Part shown: positions 54,134 to 62,925 of the stretch, piece by piece
How positions within the stretch are numbered: the stretch's first letter is position 1
Layout: each line of letters opens with the position of its first letter
Origin: Saccharothrix obliqua
Lineage (GTDB): Bacteria > Actinomycetota > Actinomycetes > Mycobacteriales > Pseudonocardiaceae
NCBI RefSeq assembly: GCF_019375475.1
Contig: NZ_JAHXGQ010000013.1
Coordinates: forward strand, 62,001 to 126,000
Direction: 5' to 3'
Length of the DNA stretch: 64,000 nt
Position numbers and translations under genes: made by a program
Notes under the pieces: generated by a model
The model's database searches: none
The model's input: the letters and a program-made list of their open reading frames with translations, nothing else
Told to the model about the DNA's origin: nothing

Positions 54134-55726
54134 ATGTTGTTGAGATCGGTCGTGCTGCGCGACCCGCGCTGGCTGCTGCTCGCGGTGAACGCGCTGCTCG
54201 CCACGGCGGCGGGCCTGCTGCTGCCCGCGGCGCTGGCGGGTGCGGTGGACGCGGCGCTCGGCGGGCGGCTGGACCCGCCCGCCGTGCTGCGGCTGGTGGC
54301 GTTGGCGGGCGTGGAGCTGATCGGCGACGCGATCGGCGTCGTGCTGGCGGCGGCGATCACGGCACGCGGCACGGCGTGGCTGCGGCACCGGCTCACCACG
54401 CGGCTGCTGGCGCTGGGCCACCCCGGGCGGTTCGAGGCCGGTGACGCGGTGAGCAGGCTGACCGGCGACAGCGCCATCGCGGGCGGGTTCGCCGTGCTGC
54501 TGGTGAACCTGGGCATCTCGCTGCTCACGGCGGTCGGCGCGGTGACGGCGCTGGCGCTGCTGGACTGGCGGCTGGCCGCGGTGTTCCTGCTCAGCGTGCC
54601 GCTGGCGCTGCTGCTGGTGCGGTCGCACCTCCGGCTGACCGCCGACGACGTGGCGACCTACCAGGAGGTGTCGGGCGAGCTGTCCGCCCGGCTGCTGGAC
54701 GCGGTCGGCGGGTTGCGCACCATCGCCGCCGCCGGCCGGGCCGACCAGGAGGCCGCGCGGGTGTTGCGCCCGCTGCCCCGGCTCGCGGCGGCGGGCGTCG
54801 GCATGTGGCGCACGCAGGCGCGGATGATCTGGCGGGCGGGGCTGCTGCTGCCCGCCGTGGAGCTGGCGGTGCTGACCGCCGCCGGGTTCGGCGTGGTCGC
54901 GGGTCGGTTGAGCGTGGGCGACGTGCTGGCCGCGCTGGGCTACGCGGGCCTCGGCATGGCGGTCGTGGGTCAGGCGCAGGTGCTGACCGCCGTGCAACGC
55001 GCGCGGGCCGCCGCGGCGAGGGTGGCCGAGGTGCTGGACGCCGAACCCGCGCCGGCGCCCGCGCCCGCCGACGCGCCGCCGGGCGTGGTGGAGCTGCGCG
55101 GGGTGTGCGTGCCGGGCGCGCTGCACGACGTGGACCTGGTGGTGCCCGCCGGGGCGTGCGTGGCCGTGGTGGGCCGTTCGGGCAGCGGGAAGTCGGCGTT
55201 GGCGGCGGTGATCGGCGGGCTGACCGCGCCCGCGTCCGGGCAGGTCGCCCGGGGCGGCTCCGTGGGTTACGCGTTCGAGCGGCCCGCGTTGCTCGGCGGG
55301 ACCGTCGCGGACGGCGTGGGTTACGGCGTCACGCCGGACCGGGACCGGGTGGTCGCCGCGTGCCGGGCGGCGCAGGTGCACGACGTGGTGGTGCGCCTGC
55401 CCGACGGCTACGACACGCCCATGGCGGACGCGCCGCTGTCCGGGGGCGAGGCGCAGCGGCTCGGGCTGGCGCGGGCCGTCGTGCGCGACCCGCAGGTGCT
55501 GGTGCTGGACGACGCGACGGCCAGTTTGGACACCGTCACGGAGTCCACCGTGGAGCACGCGCTGGCGTCCGCGCTGCCCGGCCGCACCAGGGTCGTGGTG
55601 ACGCACCGGGCGGCGACCGCGCGCCGCGCGGACCTCGTGGTGTGGCTGGCGGGCGGTCGGGTGCGCGCGGTGGACGCGCACCGGTCGTTGTGGGAGGACG
55701 CGGAGTACCGGGCGGTGTTCGGCTGA
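54134..55726 (+). CDS. ABC transporter half-unit of the lanthipeptide cassette (RamA/AmfB-like)
   Basis: Fused membrane and ATPase half-transporter (530 aa). Six membrane helices fill residues 1-310. The nucleotide-binding domain has Walker A VVGRSGSGKSALAA near residue 345, the signature LSGGEAQRLGLARAV, Walker B VLVLDDATASLD and an H-loop VVVTHRAA. The start is the ATG at 54134 (MLLRSVVLRDPRWL), with GGAG five bases upstream; longer frames from 54002 have Arg/Pro/Gly-rich leaders. Its stop and the next ATG overlap (TGATG). It probably exports the modified peptide as a heterodimer. Confidence 0.9.
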   Translation: MLLRSVVLRDPRWLLLAVNALLATAAGLLLPAALAGAVDAALGGRLDPPAVLRLVALAGVELIGDAIGVVLAAAITARGTAWLRHRLTTRLLALGHPGRFEAGDAVSRLTGDSAIAGGFAVLLVNLGISLLTAVGAVTALALLDWRLAAVFLLSVPLALLLVRSHLRLTADDVATYQEVSGELSARLLDAVGGLRTIAAAGRADQEAARVLRPLPRLAAAGVGMWRTQARMIWRAGLLLPAVELAVLTAAGFGVVAGRLSVGDVLAALGYAGLGMAVVGQAQVLTAVQRARAAAARVAEVLDAEPAPAPAPADAPPGVVELRGVCVPGALHDVDLVVPAGACVAVVGRSGSGKSALAAVIGGLTAPASGQVARGGSVGYAFERPALLGGTVADGVGYGVTPDRDRVVAACRAAQVHDVVVRLPDGYDTPMADAPLSGGEAQRLGLARAVVRDPQVLVLDDATASLDTVTESTVEHALASALPGRTRVVVTHRAATARRADLVVWLAGGRVRAVDAHRSLWEDAEYRAVFG

Positions 55727-57423
55727 TGGGACCGTACTTCCGGGCACTGGCCGGCCGGCGGCGGGCGGTGCTGGCGCTGCTGGGCTGGTCGGTGCTGGAG
55801 GGCGTGCCGGCGTTGCTGTCCGGGCGGCTGGTCGGGTTGGCCGTGGACCGGGGGTTCGCGGTCGGCGACGTGCGCACCGGGGTGGCGTGGCTGGTGGCGT
55901 TCGCGGTCGTCGCGGTGCTCGGCGGTTTCGGGTTGCGGCAGGTGTTCACGCGGCTCGGCGACGTCGTCGAACCACTGCGTGACGCGCTGGTCACGACCGT
56001 GGTGCGCGGTGTCCTGCATGACGGCCGCGCACACCGCCGGCGGCCCGACGCGAGCGCCGTCGCGCGGATCACCCGGCACGTGGAGGTGGTGCGCGACGCG
56101 ACCGCCGGGCTGCTCGTGCAGGCCCGCGCGTTGCTGGTGACCACGACCGCCGCGCTGGTCGGCCTGGCCACCACGGTGTCCTCCGTGGCGTGGCTGGTGG
56201 TGCTGCCCGTGGTGGCGGCGCTGCTATTGTTCGGCGCCCTGCTGCCGTCGCTGGCGCGCGGCCAGCGCGCGCTGGTGCTGGCGGACGAGGGCGCCGCCGA
56301 GGCCGCGGGCGCGGTGCTGCTCGGGGTGCGCGACGTCGTGGCGTGCGACGCGCGGGACCACGCCGCGGCGGACGTGCGGCGGCAGGTGGACCGGCAGGCG
56401 CGGGCGGCGGTGCGGGTGGCGTGGGCGTCCGCGCTGCGCGGCGCGGTCATCGGGGTCGGCGGTTTCCTGCCGCTGGCGCTGCTGCTGGTGCTCGCGCCCG
56501 GCATGGTCGCGCGCGGCGCGCTGAGCGCGGGCGACGTGCTGGCCGCCGTCGTGTACCTGGGCACCAGCGTGCAGCCGGCGTTGCGCCGGCTCGCGGACAC
56601 CACCAGCACGGTCGTGCTGCGGCTGGCGGTCGCGTTGCGCCGGCTCGCCGAGGTCGCGCCGGACGTGCCGCCCGCGGGCGACCTGGTGCCCGACGGCGGC
56701 GGCGTGGAGCTGCGCGGCGTGACCTTCGGGTGGGGCGAGCACGCCGAGCCCGTGGTGCGTGACCTGGACCTGGCGCTGCCGCCCGGCACGCACCTCGCCG
56801 TGGTCGGCCCGAGCGGCATCGGCAAGTCGACGCTCGCGAGCCTGGTCACCGGCCTGGTCGAGCCGCGCGCAGGCGTCGTCCTGCTCGGCGGCGCGCCGGT
56901 GCGGCTGGTGCGGCCGGCGGAGCGGAGCAGGCGGATCGCGCTGGTGCCGCAGGAGACGTACCTGTTCACCGGGACCGTGCGGGAGAACCTGGCGTTGTTC
57001 GCGCCGGACGCGTCGGACGACGAGCTGCTGGCGGCCGTGGCCGCGGTCGGCGCGGCGGACGTCGTGGACCGGCTCGGCGGGTTGGCGGGCGAGGTCGGTC
57101 ACGCCGGTGGCGGGTTGTCCGCGGGCGAGGCGCAGCTGCTGGCCGCGGCGCGGGTGTACGCGTGCCCGGCGGACGTGGTGGTGCTGGACGAGGCGACGTC
57201 CAACCTGGACCCGGCGGCGGAGGCCGTGGTGGAGCGGGCGTTCGCCGCGCGGGGCGGGGTGCTGGTGGTGATCGCGCACCGGCTGTCGTCGGCGCTGCGG
57301 GCCGACCGGGTGCTGGTCATGGACGGCGGCGCGCCGCTGCTCGGCTCGCACGACGAGCTGATGGCGGGATCGGCCGCGTACGCCGAGCTGATGGCCGCCT
57401 GGCAGCCGGTCTCGGCGGGGTGA
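55726..57423 (+). CDS. ABC transporter half-unit of the lanthipeptide cassette (RamB/AmfA-like)
   Basis: Second half-transporter (565 aa). A membrane domain begins MGPYFRALAGRRRAVLALLG. The ATPase domain has Walker A VVGPSGIGKSTLAS near residue 361, a Q-loop in LVPQETYLF, a modified signature LSAGEAQLLAAARVY, Walker B VVVLDEATSNLD and H-loop VIAHRLSS. It overlaps the preceding gene by one base. No peptidase C39 domain is present, so leader removal must use another protease, as in other class III systems. A 16-bp hairpin follows. Confidence 0.9.
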   Translation: MGPYFRALAGRRRAVLALLGWSVLEGVPALLSGRLVGLAVDRGFAVGDVRTGVAWLVAFAVVAVLGGFGLRQVFTRLGDVVEPLRDALVTTVVRGVLHDGRAHRRRPDASAVARITRHVEVVRDATAGLLVQARALLVTTTAALVGLATTVSSVAWLVVLPVVAALLLFGALLPSLARGQRALVLADEGAAEAAGAVLLGVRDVVACDARDHAAADVRRQVDRQARAAVRVAWASALRGAVIGVGGFLPLALLLVLAPGMVARGALSAGDVLAAVVYLGTSVQPALRRLADTTSTVVLRLAVALRRLAEVAPDVPPAGDLVPDGGGVELRGVTFGWGEHAEPVVRDLDLALPPGTHLAVVGPSGIGKSTLASLVTGLVEPRAGVVLLGGAPVRLVRPAERSRRIALVPQETYLFTGTVRENLALFAPDASDDELLAAVAAVGAADVVDRLGGLAGEVGHAGGGLSAGEAQLLAAARVYACPADVVVLDEATSNLDPAAEAVVERAFAARGGVLVVIAHRLSSALRADRVLVMDGGAPLLGSHDELMAGSAAYAELMAAWQPVSAG

Positions 57424-57434
57424 GCGGGCGGCCG

Positions 57435-57471
57435 GCCCCCGGCCGCGTCCGGTGTGGACGCGGCCGGGGGC
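57435..57471. terminator. Terminator between the cassette and DUF3145
   Basis: A 16-bp perfect stem (57435-57450 and 57456-57471) ends one base before the DUF3145 stop codon. It probably acts in both directions. Confidence 0.85.
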
Positions 57472-57975
57472 TCAGCCGACGCGGTGCAGCCAGGTGACGG
57501 GCGCGCCGTCGCCCGCGCGCCGGAACGGTTCCAGGGCGTCGTCCCACGCCGCGCCGAGGATCTCGTCAACGCCGTGCGCGAACGACTCGCCGCCGCGGCT
57601 GCGGGCGGCCAGGGCCCGCAACTGGTCCTCGGAGACCACGATGTCGCCGTTCGCGCTGGTCCGGGCGTGCCACAGGCCGAGCACGGGCGCGAAGCAGTAG
57701 CGGACGCCGTCGACTCCCGGGCTCGGGTCCTCGGTGACCTCGAAGCGCAGCATCGGCCACGCGCGCAGCGCGGCCACGAGTCGGGCGCCGGTGCCGGCGT
57801 CGCCGGACCACGCGCACTCGGCGCGCAACTGGCCCGGCGCGGCGGGCTGCGCCGCCCACTTCAGGTCCGCCCGTTCGCCGAGGGTGCCCGAGATCGCCCA
57901 CTCGACGTGCGGGCAGACCGCAGACGGCGACGAGTGGACGTAGACCACGCCACTGGTGCTGCCACGGGTGCTCAT
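57472..57975 (-). CDS. DUF3145 family protein
   Basis: A 167-residue soluble actinobacterial protein. It begins MSTRGSTSGVVYVHSSPSAV and has CPHVEWAISGTLG, LRFEVTEDPSPGVDGVRYCF and AWDDALEPFRRAG, typical of DUF3145. In Streptomyces this gene follows fabF, as I recall, so here the conserved pair is split by the lanthipeptide cassette. The ATG follows GGAGG. Function is unknown; linkage to fatty acid synthesis is only contextual. Confidence 0.9.
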   Translation of the reverse strand: MSTRGSTSGVVYVHSSPSAVCPHVEWAISGTLGERADLKWAAQPAAPGQLRAECAWSGDAGTGARLVAALRAWPMLRFEVTEDPSPGVDGVRYCFAPVLGLWHARTSANGDIVVSEDQLRALAARSRGGESFAHGVDEILGAAWDDALEPFRRAGDGAPVTWLHRVG

Positions 57976-58220
57976 TGCTGACCTCCGCTACTCGACGAGG
58001 GACGTCTTCCCCTACGACCTGTCGAAGCGGACGATCTTGTGAATTCCCGACTTGGTCATTCTGCCCGCTGGGGCAGCGGTCCGCCAGAAGAACCAGCACG
58101 TTCATCACCCGGGCGGGTCAGATACAGGACTTTCGACCCCAAAGCCGCGACCGCCGGGAGGCGGCCCGCGCCCGGCCGCGCAGCGCTACCGTGTTCGACC
58201 GTGAGGAACGGTGTGATCTT

Positions 58221-59465
58221 GTGCGGCTGATCCGACTCGGTGCCGAGCCGACCCGGGTCGGCGTGGACGTCCGGGCCGCCCTGAGCGCCTGGGGCGTCGG
58301 TGACGCCGTGCTGGGCGGTGTCGCCATGCTGGGCGTCACCCCGCCGGACTGCCCGCGCCCGCTGGACGCGGTGGTGGTCCTGCCGCGGGGCGTGCTGGTC
58401 GTGGTGGGCGTGGACCTGCCGGACCCGGCCGTGCGCCTGGAGGCGCCGCTCGCCGGGCAGTGGAAGATCGACGGCTGGCCGCTGAGCCGCCCGGACGGCG
58501 CGACCAACCCGGCCGCCGAGGCGTTGGAGGCGGCCACGGCGGTGGCGCGGCGCATCCAGGACATGCGTGGCGAGCCGCTGCCGGTGACGACCGTCGTCGC
58601 GGTCGGCCCGTACGTGAGCCAGGTCGTGCAGCCCACCGGCGACCTCAACCGCGGCGTGCGGGTGCTGCACCCCAAGCCGACCACGCTGCTCGCCGCCGCC
58701 CGCGAGCTGGCCACCAGCGACCGCCCGTGCTCCGCCGAGCACGCCGCCAAGCTGCTCGCCGTCCTCGCGCCCACCGGCACGCCGCCGGACCACCGGCGGC
58801 TGCGTGACGAGGGCTTCCCGGACGCGGCGGCCGATCTCGCGTCGGCGAGCACCATGCTGCTACCCAAGGTCGTGCCCGCCCGGCGGCGCCCCGGGTGGCT
58901 GCCGTACGCGGCAGCCGCGGTCGTGGCCGTGCTCGTCGTGGTGGCGGTGGTCGTCGTGCTCGTGTCCGGTGGTTCGCCCGCGTCCTCGACGTCCACCACC
59001 GCCGCGCCGGAGCCGACGACCGTGGTCGTGGACGGGCGCAACTTCGCGCCCAAGGGCGCGGACCGCACGGAGGACTGCGCCGCGCACGCGTTCGGCGACG
59101 TGCAGGCGTGGCTGTCCGGGCACATGTGCCTGCAACTGCGCCGCGCCCAGTACGAGACCTCCGTCGACGGCCGGAAGGTCGGCATCGCGGTGGCCGAGCT
59201 GAGCCTGCCGGACGCGACCCGCGCGGGCGAGCTGCACCGGGTCGCGTCGGCCGCCGGCTCGGGCGGCGTGGTGGCGCTGGTCAAGGAGGGCCGCGAGTGG
59301 GCGGGTGGTCCCGCGTCGTTCGACCGGTCCGCCATCCGGACCGCGCTGACGAACGCCCGGGTCCGCATCGCGCAGGCGGTGTGGGCGGAGGGCGACGCCA
59401 ACCCGGCGGACCCGGCCCTGGTGGCGTTGGCCGAGCAGGCGTTGCGGCTGCCCGCGGCGCAGTGA
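58221..59465 (+). CDS. Single-pass membrane protein of unknown function
   Basis: A 414-residue protein. Its cytosolic N-terminal half has an LDAVVVLPRGVLVVVGVDLP segment faintly like a NERD nuclease fold, but no catalytic set is evident. One membrane helix follows near residue 230 (YAAAAVVAVLVVVAVVVVLV), then a Ser/Thr linker and an outer domain with a cysteine pair (DCAAHAFGDV and HMCLQL). A -10 TACCGT (58187-58192) places transcription just upstream of the GTG at 58221; a GTG at 58191 is the alternative start. It reads toward the membrane protein at 59473. Confidence 0.75.
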   Translation: MRLIRLGAEPTRVGVDVRAALSAWGVGDAVLGGVAMLGVTPPDCPRPLDAVVVLPRGVLVVVGVDLPDPAVRLEAPLAGQWKIDGWPLSRPDGATNPAAEALEAATAVARRIQDMRGEPLPVTTVVAVGPYVSQVVQPTGDLNRGVRVLHPKPTTLLAAARELATSDRPCSAEHAAKLLAVLAPTGTPPDHRRLRDEGFPDAAADLASASTMLLPKVVPARRRPGWLPYAAAAVVAVLVVVAVVVVLVSGGSPASSTSTTAAPEPTTVVVDGRNFAPKGADRTEDCAAHAFGDVQAWLSGHMCLQLRRAQYETSVDGRKVGIAVAELSLPDATRAGELHRVASAAGSGGVVALVKEGREWAGGPASFDRSAIRTALTNARVRIAQAVWAEGDANPADPALVALAEQALRLPAAQ

Positions 59466-59472
59466 GCGGTGC

Positions 59473-59844
59473 TCAGCGGCCGGTGCGCGCGAGCCCGAAC
59501 GCGATCAGCCCGAACGCCACGTGCAGCACGATCACCAGGCCGGCGACCGTGCACAGGGTCTCGGTGCCCGGCCGGCCCGCCAGCGCGCCGCAGGAGAACA
59601 GCCACCCCGCGACGGCCACCGCGGAACCCGCCCACAGCAACGCCTTGGGCACGTGCGCGATGCACAGCAGGGCGGTGGACCGGGCCCGCAGGAGGGTGTG
59701 CGCGACGACGGGCGCGACCAGGAAACCCGGCAGGTAGGCGGCGATCGGCGCGAGCGTCGGCCCGTCGGGCGGCACCGAGGTGCCGATGACGAACGCGCAC
59801 CAGAGGACCGCCGCGGTGGCGATGACGACAGTCCCCCTGGTCAC
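59473..59844 (-). CDS. Small four-helix membrane protein
   Basis: A 123-residue hydrophobic protein (MTRGTVVIATAAVLWCAFVI start) with about four helices and no known motif. The GTG at 59844 lies six bases after TACACT on the reverse strand, so the mRNA is probably leaderless and starts at the GTG. No family is recognised. Confidence 0.72.
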   Translation of the reverse strand: MTRGTVVIATAAVLWCAFVIGTSVPPDGPTLAPIAAYLPGFLVAPVVAHTLLRARSTALLCIAHVPKALLWAGSAVAVAGWLFSCGALAGRPGTETLCTVAGLVIVLHVAFGLIAFGLARTGR

Positions 59845-59850
59845 TTCCGC

Positions 59851-59856
59851 AGTGTA
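59851..59856 (-). promoter_or_regulatory. -10 element for the small membrane protein gene
   Basis: Reverse-strand TACACT ends six bases before the GTG at 59844, the same TANNNT spacing found at other leaderless genes here. Confidence 0.55.
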
Positions 59857-59952
59857 GTGAGCAAAACCGCGGAAGTTCGGAAGTGGCCCCTGATGGAGCA
59901 GCGGCGGTAGAACCGTTGGCCCAGCGCGAATCCGGTGCGTGAGCGCCGCCGG

Positions 59953-61329
59953 TTACAACCCGTACGCCTCCAGCAGCCGCAGCCACACCTCGCTGATCGT
60001 CGGGTAGGCGGGCACGGCGTGCCACAGCCGGTCCACCGTCACCCCGCCGACGATCGCGATCGTCGCGGCGTGGAGCAGTTCCGCGGTGTCCGGGCCGACG
60101 AACGTGACGCCGACCAGGGTCCGCGTCGTCTCGTCCACCACCATCCGCGCCTTGCCGCGGTAGCCGTCGGCGTGCAGCGACGACCCGGCGACGGCGATGT
60201 CCAGGTCCACCACGCGGATGGTGAGCCCGGCCGCGCGCGCCTCCGCCGCGGTGCGCCCGACCGACGCCACCTCGGGGTCGGTGAACACCACCTGCGGCAC
60301 GGCGGTGTGGTCGGCGGTGGCCACCGGCGCGGTCCACGGCGCGGGGTCGGTCGCGCCGGTCACGATGGCCGTGCCGACCGCGCGGGCGGCGTACTTGCCC
60401 TGGTGGGTCAGCGGTGCGCGGCCCGTGACGTCGCCCGCCGCGTACAGCCAGTCGACGCCCTCGACGCGCCCGGTGTCGTCCACCGGCAGCGCGTGCCCGG
60501 CGGTGTGGCCGAACAGCTCCACGCCGAGGTCGGTGGTGGCCGGTCGGCGGCCGGTGGCGACCAGCAGGTGCGCGCCGGAGACCGAGGAGCCGTCGGACAA
60601 CGCGAGTCCGACGCCGCCGTCCACGGCGGAGACCCCGGTCGCCCGCACGCCGAGGCGCACGGTCACGCCGTCCGCGCGCAGGCCCTCCACCACGAGGTCG
60701 CCGGCGAACGGCTCGAAGCGGGGCAGCGGGCGCTCGCCGGACACGACGAGCGTCACCTCGGAGCCCAGGCGGGCCCACGCCTGCGCCAGCTCGACGCCGA
60801 CGACGCCGCCGCCGAGCACCACGAGCGACGACGGCACCTCGTGCGCCGACGTGGCGTCGCGTGAAGTCCAGTAGGGCACGTCGGAGAGCCCCGGCAGCGG
60901 CGGGATGTTGGGGACGCTGCCGGTGCACACGACGACCGCGCGGGACGCGGTGAGCACGCGACCGCCGACCTCGACCTGCCGTTCGCCGACGAGCTTCCCG
61001 TGGCCGCGCAGCACCTCCAGGCCCGCGCCCTCGGCCCACTCGACCTGGCCGGAGTCGTCCCAGTCGGAGGTGAACGAGTCGCGGCGCTTGAGCACCGCGG
61101 CCGCGTCCAACCGGTCGCCGACCGGCACGCCGGGCACGCGCCGGGCGGCGGCGAGCGCGTGACCGGGGCGCAGCAGCGCCTTGCTGGGCATGCAGGCCCA
61201 GTACGAGCACTCGCCACCGAGCCGCTCGGCTTCCACCAGCGCGGTCCGCAGGCCACCGGCGGCGGTCCGGGCGGCGGCGTTCTCGCCCACCGGTCCGCCG
61301 CCGATCACGATCACGTCGTAGTCGCTCAC
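59953..61329 (-). CDS. FAD-dependent pyridine nucleotide-disulfide oxidoreductase
   Basis: Class I flavoprotein disulfide reductase (458 aa) with FAD loop VIVIGGGPVGENAAARTA. The redox pair is in GGECSYWACMPSKALL (C-x4-C), the NAD loop is LVVLGGGVVGVELAQAWARL, and the C-terminal interface segment is HAVPAYPTISEVW. It resembles mercuric reductase/LpdA-like enzymes of unknown substrate rather than true E3, since the disulfide surroundings and final motif differ from LpdA at 24344. The GTG at 61329 is chosen because it places the FAD loop near residue 10. The TetR gene lies just upstream on the same strand. Confidence 0.9.
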   Translation of the reverse strand: MSDYDVIVIGGGPVGENAAARTAAGGLRTALVEAERLGGECSYWACMPSKALLRPGHALAAARRVPGVPVGDRLDAAAVLKRRDSFTSDWDDSGQVEWAEGAGLEVLRGHGKLVGERQVEVGGRVLTASRAVVVCTGSVPNIPPLPGLSDVPYWTSRDATSAHEVPSSLVVLGGGVVGVELAQAWARLGSEVTLVVSGERPLPRFEPFAGDLVVEGLRADGVTVRLGVRATGVSAVDGGVGLALSDGSSVSGAHLLVATGRRPATTDLGVELFGHTAGHALPVDDTGRVEGVDWLYAAGDVTGRAPLTHQGKYAARAVGTAIVTGATDPAPWTAPVATADHTAVPQVVFTDPEVASVGRTAAEARAAGLTIRVVDLDIAVAGSSLHADGYRGKARMVVDETTRTLVGVTFVGPDTAELLHAATIAIVGGVTVDRLWHAVPAYPTISEVWLRLLEAYGL

Positions 61330-61365
61330 CGGTCCACCCCACACCACCCGGACCGGGGCGGCAAG

Positions 61366-62016
61366 TCACGCCGGGTCGAACACACCCGACAGCAGCCGCA
61401 GGATCACGCCGTCCGCGGTGCGCAGGACCACCGGGCGCTCGGCGGGTTCGACGCGCTCGGCGAGCTTGTACATGGCGTCGGCGGTCTGGGTCGCCATGCG
61501 GAAGGTCAGGTCGACCGGCGCGTCACCGCGCACGCCGAACCGGCCAACGAACAGCTCGCGCAACCGTTCCGCCATCAGCTCGTACTGGTCCACGCTGGCG
61601 TCGAGGCGGTGCCCGTCGAACAGGTCGCTGAACCGGACGCGGCCGAAACCGGGCATTTCGGCCAGCATCCGCAGGTAGACACCGACCACCTGTTGCACGG
61701 CTTCCCGCCAGTTCGCGGCGAGTTGCCCTTCGTTGAAGAGCGTTTCGACCCGACCGAGGTACTCCTCCATGCCGCGCAGCGCCAACGCGTGCACAACAGA
61801 ACGTTTGTCCGGGAAGTATTGGTAGAACGAGCCGATTGGCACGCCGGCCAGCTCCACGATACGGGCAGTGGTGATGTCGTCGTAGTCGTACTCGTTCAGC
61901 AACTGCGCACACGCGTCGACAATCGCGGTGACGGTGGCGGCGCCACGCTGCTGGACGGGCTGCCGGCGCATCACCTTGGCTAAGCGGTTTTCGGCGGGAT
62001 TTTCAGGCACGCGCAC
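61366..62016 (-). CDS. TetR-family transcriptional regulator
   Basis: A 216-residue regulator with the N-terminal helix-turn-helix ITTARIVELAGVPIGSFYQYF. The C-terminal ligand domain is rich in helices and has no diagnostic residues. I chose the GTG at 62016 because TATCCA (62029-62024, reverse strand) ends seven bases upstream; the ATG at 61971 (MRRQPVQQRG) is a good alternative that gives 201 residues. It lies 36 bp upstream of the flavoprotein gene on the same strand and may control it and itself. Confidence 0.88.
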   Translation of the reverse strand: MRVPENPAENRLAKVMRRQPVQQRGAATVTAIVDACAQLLNEYDYDDITTARIVELAGVPIGSFYQYFPDKRSVVHALALRGMEEYLGRVETLFNEGQLAANWREAVQQVVGVYLRMLAEMPGFGRVRFSDLFDGHRLDASVDQYELMAERLRELFVGRFGVRGDAPVDLTFRMATQTADAMYKLAERVEPAERPVVLRTADGVILRLLSGVFDPA

Positions 62017-62238
62017 ATCTTGATGGATACGGACCGGTAAGCCCAAACACAGGATTGGCACCAGCTTCATCACGGATCGTCGCACGTATGCGCAGGACTG
62101 CGGTCTCCACGTGAGCGGTGCTCATCTTTCCTGAACCACCTGCCGAAAGGACGACGTGCCACACGCGCAGGTGGCAGCGCAATTACCGCCGAAACCATTG
62201 TTGACCGGACAATCGTCGGTACCGACCGGTAACCGCCG

Positions 62239-62925
62239 CTAGCCCGCCGATGGGCGGGAAGTGGCCGGCGAGACCTCCGCCGGCGCCGGGCGCGGGGACG
62301 GCAAAGCGTGATCGAAACTTGACGTCCCCGGGCCTTCTTTCGGTTCAGAACGCGAGCGTGGCGGCTTGGTCACATAGGGTTTGAGCAAACCGGTGATCAC
62401 CAAGCCGGGCGCGATCAACGGCACCACGGCCGACAAGGCGACCGCCGTCGCCGCCGCCCGCGCCACGTCCTTGGGGATGATCGCGATCCGGTCCACCACG
62501 AACGCCCGCCGGCCGGGAATCGAGAGCAGCCCCAGGACCACGAGGAACACGGCGAGCGTGAGCAGCGCGCGGTGCACCGCCCCATATCCCACCGACTCGG
62601 CCGCGAACATGACCGCCAGCCACCCCAGCAACCCCGACAACTGCTGCCGCGCGGTGGTCATGGCCCACAGCAACCCGCCCGCCACGGCGAGCCACCCCGT
62701 GCGGCCGGCGCACCAGGCGCCGACGGCGTCCAGCCAGTCAGCGGGCACGTCCGCCCAGCCGAGGGCGAGGCGCACCACGTCCAACGGCCCCGGCGCGCCG
62801 AAGGGTTGGGACACGACCCACGCCAGCACCCACGCGGACACCAGCACCGCGAACAAGAGGTGCGTCGGCGACCGGTCCACCGCGACCCTGCTGAGCCGCA
62901 CCAACTCCTGCCGATGTTCCTTCAC
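62239..62925 (-). CDS. Multi-pass membrane protein, unknown function
   Basis: A 228-residue protein with about five helices (LLFAVLVSAWVLAWVV, GWLAVAGGLLWAM, ALLTLAVFLVVLGLLSI and others). It has a short basic N-terminus and a Pro/Ser-rich cytosolic tail. No catalytic motif is seen. The GTG at 62925 starts KEHRQELVRLSRVAVD; the long frame upstream of it is repetitive Pro/Arg sequence with no membrane character and is not believed. Confidence 0.68.
   Translation of the reverse strand: MKEHRQELVRLSRVAVDRSPTHLLFAVLVSAWVLAWVVSQPFGAPGPLDVVRLALGWADVPADWLDAVGAWCAGRTGWLAVAGGLLWAMTTARQQLSGLLGWLAVMFAAESVGYGAVHRALLTLAVFLVVLGLLSIPGRRAFVVDRIAIIPKDVARAAATAVALSAVVPLIAPGLVITGLLKPYVTKPPRSRSEPKEGPGTSSFDHALPSPRPAPAEVSPATSRPSAG

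Noticed and set aside
58118-61369. 1083-codon reverse-strand frame spanning several genes
   Set aside because: It crosses the flavoprotein gene, the small membrane gene and the 58221 gene in other frames, and its product is low-complexity Arg/Gly/Ala.
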